Below are positions 1 to 5,696 of a DNA stretch of 6,114 nucleotides, piece after piece. Below the pieces are notes generated by a model, which worked only from the letters and a program-made list of their open reading frames with translations, searched no databases and was not told the origin of the DNA. The translations under genes were made by a program, and so were the position numbers. How positions within the stretch are numbered: position 1 is the first letter of the stretch; each line of letters begins with the position of its first letter. The stretch is from Deltaproteobacteria bacterium (GTDB lineage: Bacteria; Myxococcota; B64-G9). The DNA lies in contig JAUVAM010000269.1 in NCBI GenBank assembly GCA_030591745.1, positions 1-6,114 of the forward strand. Direction: 5' to 3'.

Positions 1-1335
1 CAGTTCGAGGGTCTTTTGGTCTTTTCGGACAAGCAGCCCAAAAGTCTTTGGAAGAGTTTGGTGGCGGGCCCGGCCCGTAGCCTGGCAGATGATGAGACCC
101 ATGCTCGGGTCAGCCAGGGCGGGCCTGCTTGGTATTTCATGCTGGAGTTGGGGGGCATGGCCGTTGATAAAGAGCGCAGTCTGACCAGGCAAATTCAGAA
201 GTTGGACGCCAAGCCGGATCAGCCCAACCCGGGCATTTGGAAAATTGAAAGGAGCATGGCCGAGGAGAACCTCAAGTCTTTTCAAATGTTCAAGCAGCTG
301 TTTGGCCTCAATAAGTTTCACAAGCTGTCGGGGCGCATGCTTGTCGACTTCGGCGAGAGCGCGGCACGCTTCGCCCTGCAGGGGCAGGTCGATCACGACC
401 AGGCTTTGCCTCCGGCCACCCGGGCTTTGCTTGATGGCGGGCGTTTGTTTCAACTTCCTGCCGGCAAGTATGACCACGCCTTCGGCCTCATGTTGCGCTT
501 CGGCTTAATGGAAATTTACACCGAGGTCATCGAGCGGCTGGACCCGGCGGAACTAAGCCAGTATCAAGCGGGCGCGGCCATGGTCAAATCTCAAACGGGC
601 TATGCGGTGGAGGATCTTCTGCGCCTGCTGAGCGGGGACTTTTATCTCATGCTTGATCTGGAGATGCTGGAACTTAATACAGGGACCGAGATCAAAGTGC
701 CGCAGGTGCCAAATCCTGTCTTTGGTGTTTTGTTGGGCGTTGGAGATCGAGATAAGACCCTGGAGGCTGTCGGTACCATCGCCGAGCGCACCGCGGCCAT
801 GACCGCGGGCTTCGTCAGTCGGCGCGAATTTTTGGGCGATGAAGTCTTCCTGTTTGGCCCGCAGGCCGACAATCCGGACGCCGATCCCCAGGCCAACATC
901 ATGAGCGCCTGCGTGCTCGATCAACATATTGCTTTCGGCGAGTGGGCCATGGTCACGGACTTCATCCGAAAGCGCAAGGCTTCGGGGCAGGCGTCGGGCG
1001 TTTTGGCTCAGGCCGTGGCATCCAATCCGAAGGCCTCCATGTTGATGGTGGCCTCGCAAAAATTGTCTGAGCAGATTCGCGGGATGAGCAAGAAGGATGG
1101 AACCACGGAGCGACTCGTCGAGGAGCTTAAATCCCTTGAAATGCCCGACGAGGATCCGCAGACCGTTGCGATGGTCACCGAGGCTCTGGCCCGATTGGTA
1201 GAGCTGAGCGAAGAATTGCAGAAGCGCTCAAGTCAGATGCAGGCCCCCGTCGGGATCTTGAGTGGTCATGCCCGAGAGGGGCGCTACGAACTTCTTATCG
1301 TCAATGAGTTGATGCGCAGTCAAGCAGGTCCTTGA
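1..1335 (+). CDS. 3' part of a protein of unknown function, possibly DUF3352-like
   Basis: The frame is open from base 1 to the TGA at 1333-1335, giving 444 visible residues. The N-terminus lies outside the window. A TTG at position 16 could be taken as a start, but the frame continues upstream of it with no RBS, so it is probably an internal Leu codon. No catalytic motif is recognised. The middle contains a run typical of DUF3352-like bacterial envelope proteins: a 'TGYAVEDLLRLLSGDF' segment, then a strand-helix unit starting 'VFGVLLGVGDRDKTLEAV', then a further strand and an 'AFGEWAMVTDFIRKRKAS' segment. The C-terminal part is helical and charged, with possible coiled coil around 'LVELSEELQKRSSQMQ'. 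No membrane segment is visible. Because the N-terminus is missing, a signal peptide or lipobox cannot be judged. The gene is followed by a 52-nt gap and a promoter candidate, so it is probably the last gene of an upstream unit. The reading frame is secure; the family assignment is a weak, from-memory resemblance. Confidence 0.85.
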   Translation, partial: QFEGLLVFSDKQPKSLWKSLVAGPARSLADDETHARVSQGGPAWYFMLELGGMAVDKERSLTRQIQKLDAKPDQPNPGIWKIERSMAEENLKSFQMFKQLFGLNKFHKLSGRMLVDFGESAARFALQGQVDHDQALPPATRALLDGGRLFQLPAGKYDHAFGLMLRFGLMEIYTEVIERLDPAELSQYQAGAAMVKSQTGYAVEDLLRLLSGDFYLMLDLEMLELNTGTEIKVPQVPNPVFGVLLGVGDRDKTLEAVGTIAERTAAMTAGFVSRREFLGDEVFLFGPQADNPDADPQANIMSACVLDQHIAFGEWAMVTDFIRKRKASGQASGVLAQAVASNPKASMLMVASQKLSEQIRGMSKKDGTTERLVEELKSLEMPDEDPQTVAMVTEALARLVELSEELQKRSSQMQAPVGILSGHAREGRYELLIVNELMRSQAGP

Positions 1336-1360
1336 GGCAAGAGCTTTCTTGACGTATGAT
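1332..1360 (+). promoter_or_regulatory. Candidate sigma70-type promoter for the PEGA/cyclase/protease block
   Basis: TTGAGG at 1332-1337 (4 of 6 to TTGACA) and TATGAT at 1355-1360 (5 of 6 to TATAAT) are separated by exactly 17 nt. The -35 overlaps the stop codon of the preceding gene. A start near 1367 would leave a leader of about 20 nt containing the Shine-Dalgarno site at 1372-1378. The consensus used is that of E. coli, and the host's own promoter preferences are unknown. Confidence 0.45.
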
Positions 1361-1371
1361 ACCCTGAAATG

Positions 1372-1378
1372 AAGGGGG
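1372..1378 (+). promoter_or_regulatory. Shine-Dalgarno site that decides the start at 1388
   Basis: AAGGGGG lies 9 nt upstream of the ATG at 1388, a normal spacing. The in-frame TTG at 1382 would be only 3 nt away, so the ATG is the better start. That choice also gives a clean signal peptide beginning MKCW. Confidence 0.6.
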
Positions 1379-1387
1379 TTTTTGGTC

Positions 1388-2602
1388 ATGAAGTGCTGGA
1401 TTTTAGTCCTGTTGATTGGCAGTGCCCTGGTTCTCGGGGCGCCTCAGGCTGAGGCGGGAGATCCGACTTGGCTGGTTTTCGACGTGGAGGTTCGCGGCCT
1501 CAAGTTGCCCAAGCGGACGGTTGAAAACATGAGCGAATACCTGGTGGTGCGTTTGGCCGAGCGGGGTCTGCGGGTGGTTCCGCGTGAAGAGCGAATGGCC
1601 TTGATGGCTTCTCGCAAGATTCGCGCATGTGCCGACGCGGCCTGTCGCGATGAATTGGCCAAGGGCCTGGGCGCCGATCGCATCTTGACCACCCGGGTGC
1701 TCAAGATGCTCAAGACCTGCAAAGTGACAGCTCAGCTTAACCGGCTGGGTCAGGTAGTGCCCATGCGCGCAGCCTCTGCGGGAGAGGGTTGTGCCGAGAA
1801 GGAGTTGCTCAGAGCTTTTGATGAGTTGGTTTTTCGTTTGGCTTATCTTGGCGATTCGGAGACGGAGACCGCCGACGAATTACCCAAGAAGTCATCCGAT
1901 TCTTCTGTTCAGCCCAAAGAAGATGAGAAGGCCGGTACGGGCAGTCTGTCTTTGACCTCTCGACCCGTTGGGCGAGTATGGATCGATGGCCAAGATTCGA
2001 GTCGGGATACGCCTTTGGTGGACTTCCCCCTCTCCGCGGGAAAACATCAACTGACCATCCGCTCCGGCACCGGCCTGGTCATGCGGGCGGCGGTGGAGAT
2101 TTGGCCTGATGAGTCCACCAGCCTGACCATGGCCTCCGACGATCCGGACTCCGATAAGGCCTACGGTTGGCTGGCGGTCAACACCCGGCCCTGGTCCGAG
2201 GTCTCCATTGATGGCAAGCATGTGGGTATGACGCCTCTCAGGCAACGACTGCCGGTGGGCAAACACGAGGTTCGAGTGGCCTTTCCGCACGGGGAGACCA
2301 AGACCAAGGTGACCCAGATCGAGCGGGGGCGCACTTCCAGGCTGGTGGTCGATGCAGAAGCCGATCGCGGAGCGCAGTTTGCGCCGGGTGTGGGCTTGTT
2401 GAAGCTCAACTCTTCTCCCTGGGGAAGGGTCTGGATCGATGGCAAGGATGTGGGCAAGGCCACGCCCTTGTTCCATGCATCGCTGAAAGAGGGCAAGCAC
2501 CGAGTGACCATTTATTTTTCTACAGGCGGCTTCATGACAGAGGAAATCCAGATTCGGGCAGGTGAGGTCACGCGCAAAATCATCAGAGAGAAACAACCAT
2601 AG
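1388..2602 (+). CDS. Secreted protein with a TolB/CsgG-like N-terminal region and three PEGA domains
   Basis: The product is 404 aa from the ATG at 1388. Residues 1-23 form a Sec signal peptide: Lys2, a hydrophobic core, and an A-E-A cleavage site before GDPTW. No lipobox Cys follows, so it is probably released into the periplasm or exported. Residues about 25-155 resemble the alpha/beta domain seen at the start of many myxobacterial TolB/CsgG-like proteins: an 'LAERGLRVVPREE' segment, a 'CADAAC' motif (C80, C86), then 'LAKGLGADRILTTRV'. C111 and C135 complete four Cys that could form disulfides. An acidic, Ser/Lys-rich linker (about 156-184) leads to three PEGA domains at about 185-248, 260-322 and 336-400. 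Each has a strand, a 'V.IDG' turn, 'TPL', 'GKH' and a closing strand. PEGA domains are beta modules common on envelope proteins and after the membrane segment of myxobacterial kinases; their ligand is not well defined. The stop codon overlaps the next start by one base, which ties this protein to the kinase-like/cyclase gene. The domain calls are from motif recognition; the function is inferred. Confidence 0.88.
   Translation: MKCWILVLLIGSALVLGAPQAEAGDPTWLVFDVEVRGLKLPKRTVENMSEYLVVRLAERGLRVVPREERMALMASRKIRACADAACRDELAKGLGADRILTTRVLKMLKTCKVTAQLNRLGQVVPMRAASAGEGCAEKELLRAFDELVFRLAYLGDSETETADELPKKSSDSSVQPKEDEKAGTGSLSLTSRPVGRVWIDGQDSSRDTPLVDFPLSAGKHQLTIRSGTGLVMRAAVEIWPDESTSLTMASDDPDSDKAYGWLAVNTRPWSEVSIDGKHVGMTPLRQRLPVGKHEVRVAFPHGETKTKVTQIERGRTSRLVVDAEADRGAQFAPGVGLLKLNSSPWGRVWIDGKDVGKATPLFHASLKEGKHRVTIYFSTGGFMTEEIQIRAGEVTRKIIREKQP
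1940..2587 (+). repeat. Three diverged PEGA domain repeats within one gene
   Basis: The units lie at about 1940-2131, 2165-2353 and 2393-2587. At the DNA level similarity is mostly confined to the turn: ATGGATCGATGGC near 1979, TCCATTGATGGCAAG near 2204 and TGGATCGATGGCAAG near 2432. At the protein level each carries WxxVxIDG-type, TPL and GKH signatures. The divergence indicates old duplications, not a recent expansion. Confidence 0.75.
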
Positions 2603-4425
2603 TGGAAAAGAAAGATCGCTCAAAGAAACAGCTTGGCAGGTTCACGCTCATGCGCCGACTGGGTATGAGTGAAACGGGCTTGATGAACCTTGGTCATGAT
2701 ACCTTTTTGGATAGGTCAGTGGCCATCAAGATCATCTCCAAGCAAGCCGATGAGATGGTTTTGTCCCGCATTGAGCGCGAGTTGCGCATTTCACGGCTGT
2801 TGAAAATGCCGGGGGTGGCCCAAATCCATGATCTTCACGAGTCCCAGGGCTTGCGCTACCTGATCATGGACTACATCGATGGCGTGAATTTGGAGAGCAT
2901 GCTGGGCAGACGGAGCGGTGGGACCCTGGATATTGTGCAGGCTGTCAATTGGCTGCGGCAAGCGGTCGAGCTTATCGAACAGGTCCACAAACAGGGTGTG
3001 GTGCACGGCAACCTGAAACCCAGCAAGTTGTTTGTCATGGATGACGACAGCCTGGCGATGCTGGACTTCACTCTGGCCCTGGGTCCGGGCATGGAGGCCA
3101 TAAATATCGCCGAGAATCGACCCTTCGAGGCCTTGCATTACTCGGCACCCGAGTTGGTTTTGGGGCAGTCCATCGGAACCCCTAGCGACATTTACTCACT
3201 GGGCGCTATCCTATACCGTTGCGTGACGGGAAAAAGTCCGCTGGAGACCGCCGGTCCGATCAAGTCCACCACCGGTTTTCGAGGCGACAAGCCCAAGCGC
3301 CCCAGCCAGTTGAACAAGCAGGTCCCCAAGGCTTTGGAACAGGTTGTTCTGACCGCCATCTCAGCCAATCCATCCCTCCGCTATCGCAATGCCCGCGAGA
3401 TGTTGGACGCTTTAGATGAGACCCTGGACCAAGTCTCCCGTGGTTCGCGTCGCATACGGAAGGAAGTCGAACAGGATACTTCCCAGCCGGTGATGATAAC
3501 AACTGGGGATCAGGAAAGTACCGGCCTTCGGGCCACCGTTGAGTTTACGACCATTTTGTTCTCCGACATCGTGGGCATCACCACCTTCTTTGACAAACAA
3601 GGGGATTTGGCCGGACGCCAGCGGATCGAGCGCCACAATGAGATCCTGTTTCCCGTGATTCGGCTCCATTCGGGCTCGGTCATCAAGACCATCGGCGACG
3701 CCATCATGGCTTCTTTCGATGACGAAGACGAGGCGGTGGAGGCGGCGATCGGTATGCAAAAGGCGCTCGATCAGTTTAATCAAGCCAGTCAGGAGGAAGA
3801 CGCCAAGATCAGCATCCGCATCGGCATCAACAGCGGAGAGGGCATCGCCGAGTATGGGGACGTTTATGGCGATTCCGTCAACGTGGCCTCGCGGGTCAGT
3901 TCCAAGGCCAAGGGTGATCAGATTTTGATCTCTGAAACCACCTACAAGTTGCTCACGCGCAACCGGGATATAGTGCAAGCCATGGCCCAGGTAGAGCTCA
4001 AGGGCAAGGATGGTGTTTTTCAGCTATATCAGGTGGACTGGCTGCTGTCAGACGATCCGGACGCGGTGCCGGTGTTTCCGCCGGATTTGTCCGACGTGCC
4101 CGACGAGCCGAACGGCGAATCCACCCAGGTGGTCTCGGATGAGTGGGACCACTCGGACCACTCGGACCACTCGAAAGAGGCTGTGTTGGCAAAAGCCAGG
4201 GAGGTGGTCGCGCAGACCATCGGCCAGGAACCCAGAGAAGAGGTCTCTTTCAGGACCTATGTAGTCCTGGCGGGTATTGTGCTCTTTGTGATTCTGGCCT
4301 TGGTTTATGGGCTCTGCGGATCGAGCCAGGATGCCCCGCCCCCTCGGGGGCCGCAGCCCGGTGATATTTCGGATATTGATAATCCAAACTTGCCCAAGAC
4401 ACACACCCCCACCGAGATGCCATGA
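2602..4425 (+). CDS. Membrane-anchored pseudokinase-adenylyl cyclase fusion
   Basis: The product is 607 aa with a GTG start inside the previous stop (TAGTG). The next Met, M17, would cut into the kinase fold, which begins at 'LGRFTLMRRLG'. Residues 12-276 form a Hanks-type kinase fold. Retained are the ATP-site Lys K43, alpha-C Glu E60, D155, APE at 182-184, D196 and R260. The catalytic loop reads HGN (135-137) instead of HRD, the Mg-binding Asn is K142, DFG is DFT (155-157), and the second Gly of the Gly-rich loop is S23. Phosphotransfer is therefore unlikely. Residues about 312-480 are a class III nucleotide cyclase with metal Asps D322 and D366, adenine-selecting K362 and D420, and transition-state N427 and R431. 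It should make cAMP as a homodimer. A linker with a DHS triplet repeat (516-524) leads to one transmembrane helix (about 552-572) and a Pro-rich tail of about 35 residues. The catalytic part is predicted to be cytoplasmic. The gene also overlaps the downstream protease gene by 4 nt. Kinase-cyclase fusions are known in myxobacteria; the degenerate kinase is the unusual part. Confidence is high for the domains and moderate for loss of kinase activity. Confidence 0.93.
   Translation: MEKKDRSKKQLGRFTLMRRLGMSETGLMNLGHDTFLDRSVAIKIISKQADEMVLSRIERELRISRLLKMPGVAQIHDLHESQGLRYLIMDYIDGVNLESMLGRRSGGTLDIVQAVNWLRQAVELIEQVHKQGVVHGNLKPSKLFVMDDDSLAMLDFTLALGPGMEAINIAENRPFEALHYSAPELVLGQSIGTPSDIYSLGAILYRCVTGKSPLETAGPIKSTTGFRGDKPKRPSQLNKQVPKALEQVVLTAISANPSLRYRNAREMLDALDETLDQVSRGSRRIRKEVEQDTSQPVMITTGDQESTGLRATVEFTTILFSDIVGITTFFDKQGDLAGRQRIERHNEILFPVIRLHSGSVIKTIGDAIMASFDDEDEAVEAAIGMQKALDQFNQASQEEDAKISIRIGINSGEGIAEYGDVYGDSVNVASRVSSKAKGDQILISETTYKLLTRNRDIVQAMAQVELKGKDGVFQLYQVDWLLSDDPDAVPVFPPDLSDVPDEPNGESTQVVSDEWDHSDHSDHSKEAVLAKAREVVAQTIGQEPREEVSFRTYVVLAGIVLFVILALVYGLCGSSQDAPPPRGPQPGDISDIDNPNLPKTHTPTEMP
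4147..4173 (+). repeat. Three perfect 9-bp tandem repeats encoding Asp-His-Ser
   Basis: GACCACTCG occurs three times without mismatch, in frame, as residues 516-524 of the pseudokinase-cyclase. The array sits in the flexible linker between the cyclase domain and the transmembrane helix. Exact identity, including codon choice, suggests a recent slippage-type expansion. Gain or loss of units would keep the frame. Confidence 0.9.
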
Positions 4426-5192
4426 GGCAATTGCCCTTCAGCTTTCGTACGCCGCCTGTGCGTCAGGCCAGGCTGGGCGACCCTCAGTACTCACCTGCGC
4501 TGCGGGAGCAGTTCGCGGCGCGTCTCCAGGCCTATCTGGATAGCTCCTTCCGAGTGCGATTCAACGACAATCGATCGACGGTCTTGAGTGTGGGCGAACA
4601 GTACGGGGTCTTGACCCTGCGACTACACCACATGTTCATTGAGGCCGATGAATCCGTCATGCGGGCTCTGGCTGACTATGTTCGACCAGGTCGGAGATCT
4701 CCGCAACGCAAAAAGGCGGGTCTGTTGTTGGACGGTTTCATCGAGCGCAACCGGCATCGCATTCGCAGCAATCCAAAAGGAAGTCGGCGATGCAGCTTGG
4801 GCCGAAGATACGATCTTGATGTCATCCGGGATGCCTTGGCCAAGACCTATTTCGATGACTCGGTGAGCATTCCGGCGACTTGGGGTGTTTCGAGGCGGCG
4901 ACCTGGACAACGCTCGGTTCGCTTGGGGTCGTATTCCTTCGACGAGGGATTGATCCGCATCCACCCGGCTTTGGACTCAAAGCGGGTCCCTCCTTGCGTG
5001 GTGGTGGGGGTGGTCTATCACGAAATGTTGCATCATGTGTTGGGGGCTGAGATTGACCAGGGTCGACGACGGGTTCACACCGGGGCATTCAGGGCCCGGG
5101 AGCGTGTATACATACACCACGACCGGGCCGAGGCCTGGGAAAACCGACATTTGCAAAAGTTGATGAATGAATGGAATCAAGGCAAAAGTTGA
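4422..5192 (+). CDS. SprT-like zinc metalloprotease
   Basis: The product is 256 aa. The ATG at 4422 overlaps the upstream TGA (ATGA) and there is no strong Shine-Dalgarno site, so translation probably depends on coupling. The zinc motif is HEMLH at 200-204 in 'VVVGVVYHEMLHHVLG', preceded by a strand ending 'LIRIHPALD', which matches the SprT-like layout. H219 in 'RRVHTGAFRARE' is the likely third zinc ligand, in the place of the SprT 'H..eF' motif. The N-terminal half (about 1-130) is rich in Arg and contains 'VLTLRLHHMFIEADESVM', a helical stretch that I recall from other SprT-like proteins of this group. There is no signal peptide or membrane helix, so it is predicted to be cytoplasmic. The C-terminal zinc ribbon of classical SprT is absent. 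SprT/Spartan relatives cleave proteins, in eukaryotes DNA-protein crosslinks; the bacterial substrate here is unknown. The operon position suggests a link to the cyclase, but this could equally be a housekeeping passenger. Confidence 0.88.
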   Translation: MRQLPFSFRTPPVRQARLGDPQYSPALREQFAARLQAYLDSSFRVRFNDNRSTVLSVGEQYGVLTLRLHHMFIEADESVMRALADYVRPGRRSPQRKKAGLLLDGFIERNRHRIRSNPKGSRRCSLGRRYDLDVIRDALAKTYFDDSVSIPATWGVSRRRPGQRSVRLGSYSFDEGLIRIHPALDSKRVPPCVVVGVVYHEMLHHVLGAEIDQGRRRVHTGAFRARERVYIHHDRAEAWENRHLQKLMNEWNQGKS

Positions 5193-5212
5193 GTTCAAGG
5201 CGACCTCAGCTT
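5186..5212 (+). other. Inverted repeat at the end of the protease gene
   Basis: AAGTTGAG (5186-5193) pairs with CTCAGCTT (5205-5212) as an 8-bp stem with one G-U pair and an 11-nt loop. It covers the stop codon of the protease gene and touches the first two bases of the -35 element downstream. No U-tract follows, so it is a poor intrinsic terminator. It could protect the 3' end of the message or be chance. Confidence 0.25.
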
Positions 5213-5240
5213 GACCGTAGAGCCCGCCTGGCGTTACAAT
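5211..5240 (+). promoter_or_regulatory. Strong candidate sigma70-type promoter for the lipoprotein pair
   Basis: TTGACC at 5211-5216 (5 of 6 to consensus) and TACAAT at 5235-5240 (5 of 6) are 18 nt apart. Transcription would start near 5247 and leave about 27 nt before the ATG at 5274. The same TTG opens the longest reading frame of the following gene, but as part of the -35 it is unlikely to be a start codon. Confidence 0.55.
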
Positions 5241-5262
5241 TCGTTGAACTCTGAACCTTTCT

Positions 5263-5266
5263 GGAG
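5263..5266 (+). promoter_or_regulatory. Shine-Dalgarno site that decides the start at 5274
   Basis: GGAG lies 7 nt upstream of the ATG at 5274. This ATG directly begins a lipoprotein signal peptide, whereas the upstream in-frame TTG at 5211 would add 21 polar residues before it. Confidence 0.6.
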
Positions 5267-5273
5267 AATTGAC

Positions 5274-5696
5274 ATGCGAAGACCGATCGTGTTCGCGATT
5301 TTGGTGATGTGGCTTTCGGCTTGTGGCGGCGTGGATGTGGCCGAGGTTGGGGATGAAGCGCTCAAGGTCTTGAGCCTGTCGCCGCGTGCTGACGAAACTG
5401 GCGTGGCGCAGAACACCGAAGTGGTGGTCGTCTTTTCCGACCAGGTGTCAACCGGGGCAGGGGACGACAACGTTAATTCGGACACCTTCTATGTGGAGGA
5501 GGTGGGCGGTGGTGTCGTGACAGGTGTCACCTTGACGCCTTCGTCCCTGGACGCGGATTCGACCCTTGTCCTGTCGGGCCTCAGCTTGGATTCCGGCACG
5601 GCCTATGAGATCGTGGTGAGAGCCAGCGTGACCGGCAACAACACCGAGGCCATTGGGGTTGAAGTGCGCTCCGCTTTCAGGACGGTGGACCCATGA
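5274..5696 (+). CDS. Small lipoprotein with a Big_5-type Ig-like domain
   Basis: The product is 140 aa. The signal peptide MRRPIVFAILVMWLSAC has a lipobox L-S-A-C with C17 as the predicted lipidated residue, so the mature protein is about 124 aa and membrane anchored. Position +2 is Gly, which by the E. coli Lol rule favours the outer membrane. Residues about 31-138 form one Big_5 (SbsA-like Ig) domain: 'VLSLSPRADETGVAQNTEVV', the strand 'VVVVFSDQVS', 'LVLSGLSLDSGTAYEIVV' and a closing 'SAFRT'. These match the family pattern of a Pro-x-x-x-x-x-Gly-Val start, an 'F(S)..V' strand and a 'L..gt.Y.v.v' turn. Such domains are structural modules, usually parts of larger surface proteins; a single-domain lipoprotein suggests an envelope or adhesion accessory role, which is inference. 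Its own promoter lies just upstream. The stop overlaps the next start (ATGA). Confidence 0.85.
   Translation: MRRPIVFAILVMWLSACGGVDVAEVGDEALKVLSLSPRADETGVAQNTEVVVVFSDQVSTGAGDDNVNSDTFYVEEVGGGVVTGVTLTPSSLDADSTLVLSGLSLDSGTAYEIVVRASVTGNNTEAIGVEVRSAFRTVDP

Noticed and set aside
16..18. TTG as the start of the first gene
   Set aside because: The frame is open to base 1 and there is no Shine-Dalgarno site before it, so the gene most likely begins outside the window.
553..1059. Open frame of 168 codons on the - strand in the first gene
   Set aside because: It is antisense to a continuous 444-codon frame and has no recognisable domain or upstream signal.
1338..1351. CAAGA-GCTT-TCTTG inverted repeat between the -35 and -10 candidate elements, as an operator
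   Set aside because: Five-base arms of low complexity are common by chance, and no second copy was noticed at the other promoter.
1361..1383. ACCC / GGGT hairpin followed by five T as a terminator of the first gene
   Set aside because: The stem has only four pairs plus a wobble and a 9-nt loop, and it overlaps the Shine-Dalgarno site of the next gene. It is too weak to call.
1892..2623. Long open frame of 243 codons on the - strand across the PEGA gene
   Set aside because: It lies fully antisense to a gene with a signal peptide and three recognisable domains. Its product has no motif and an odd His/Arg/Gly-rich composition, as expected of a shadow frame in GC-rich DNA.
2602..3430. Active Ser/Thr kinase of the PknB type
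   Set aside because: The HRD Asp, the Mg-binding Asn and the DFG Gly are all replaced, so normal phosphotransfer is not expected even though the fold is clear.
3412..3978. Open frame of 188 codons on the - strand across the cyclase domain
   Set aside because: It is antisense to the conserved cyclase catalytic core, which fixes the coding strand. No promoter, RBS or domain was seen for it.
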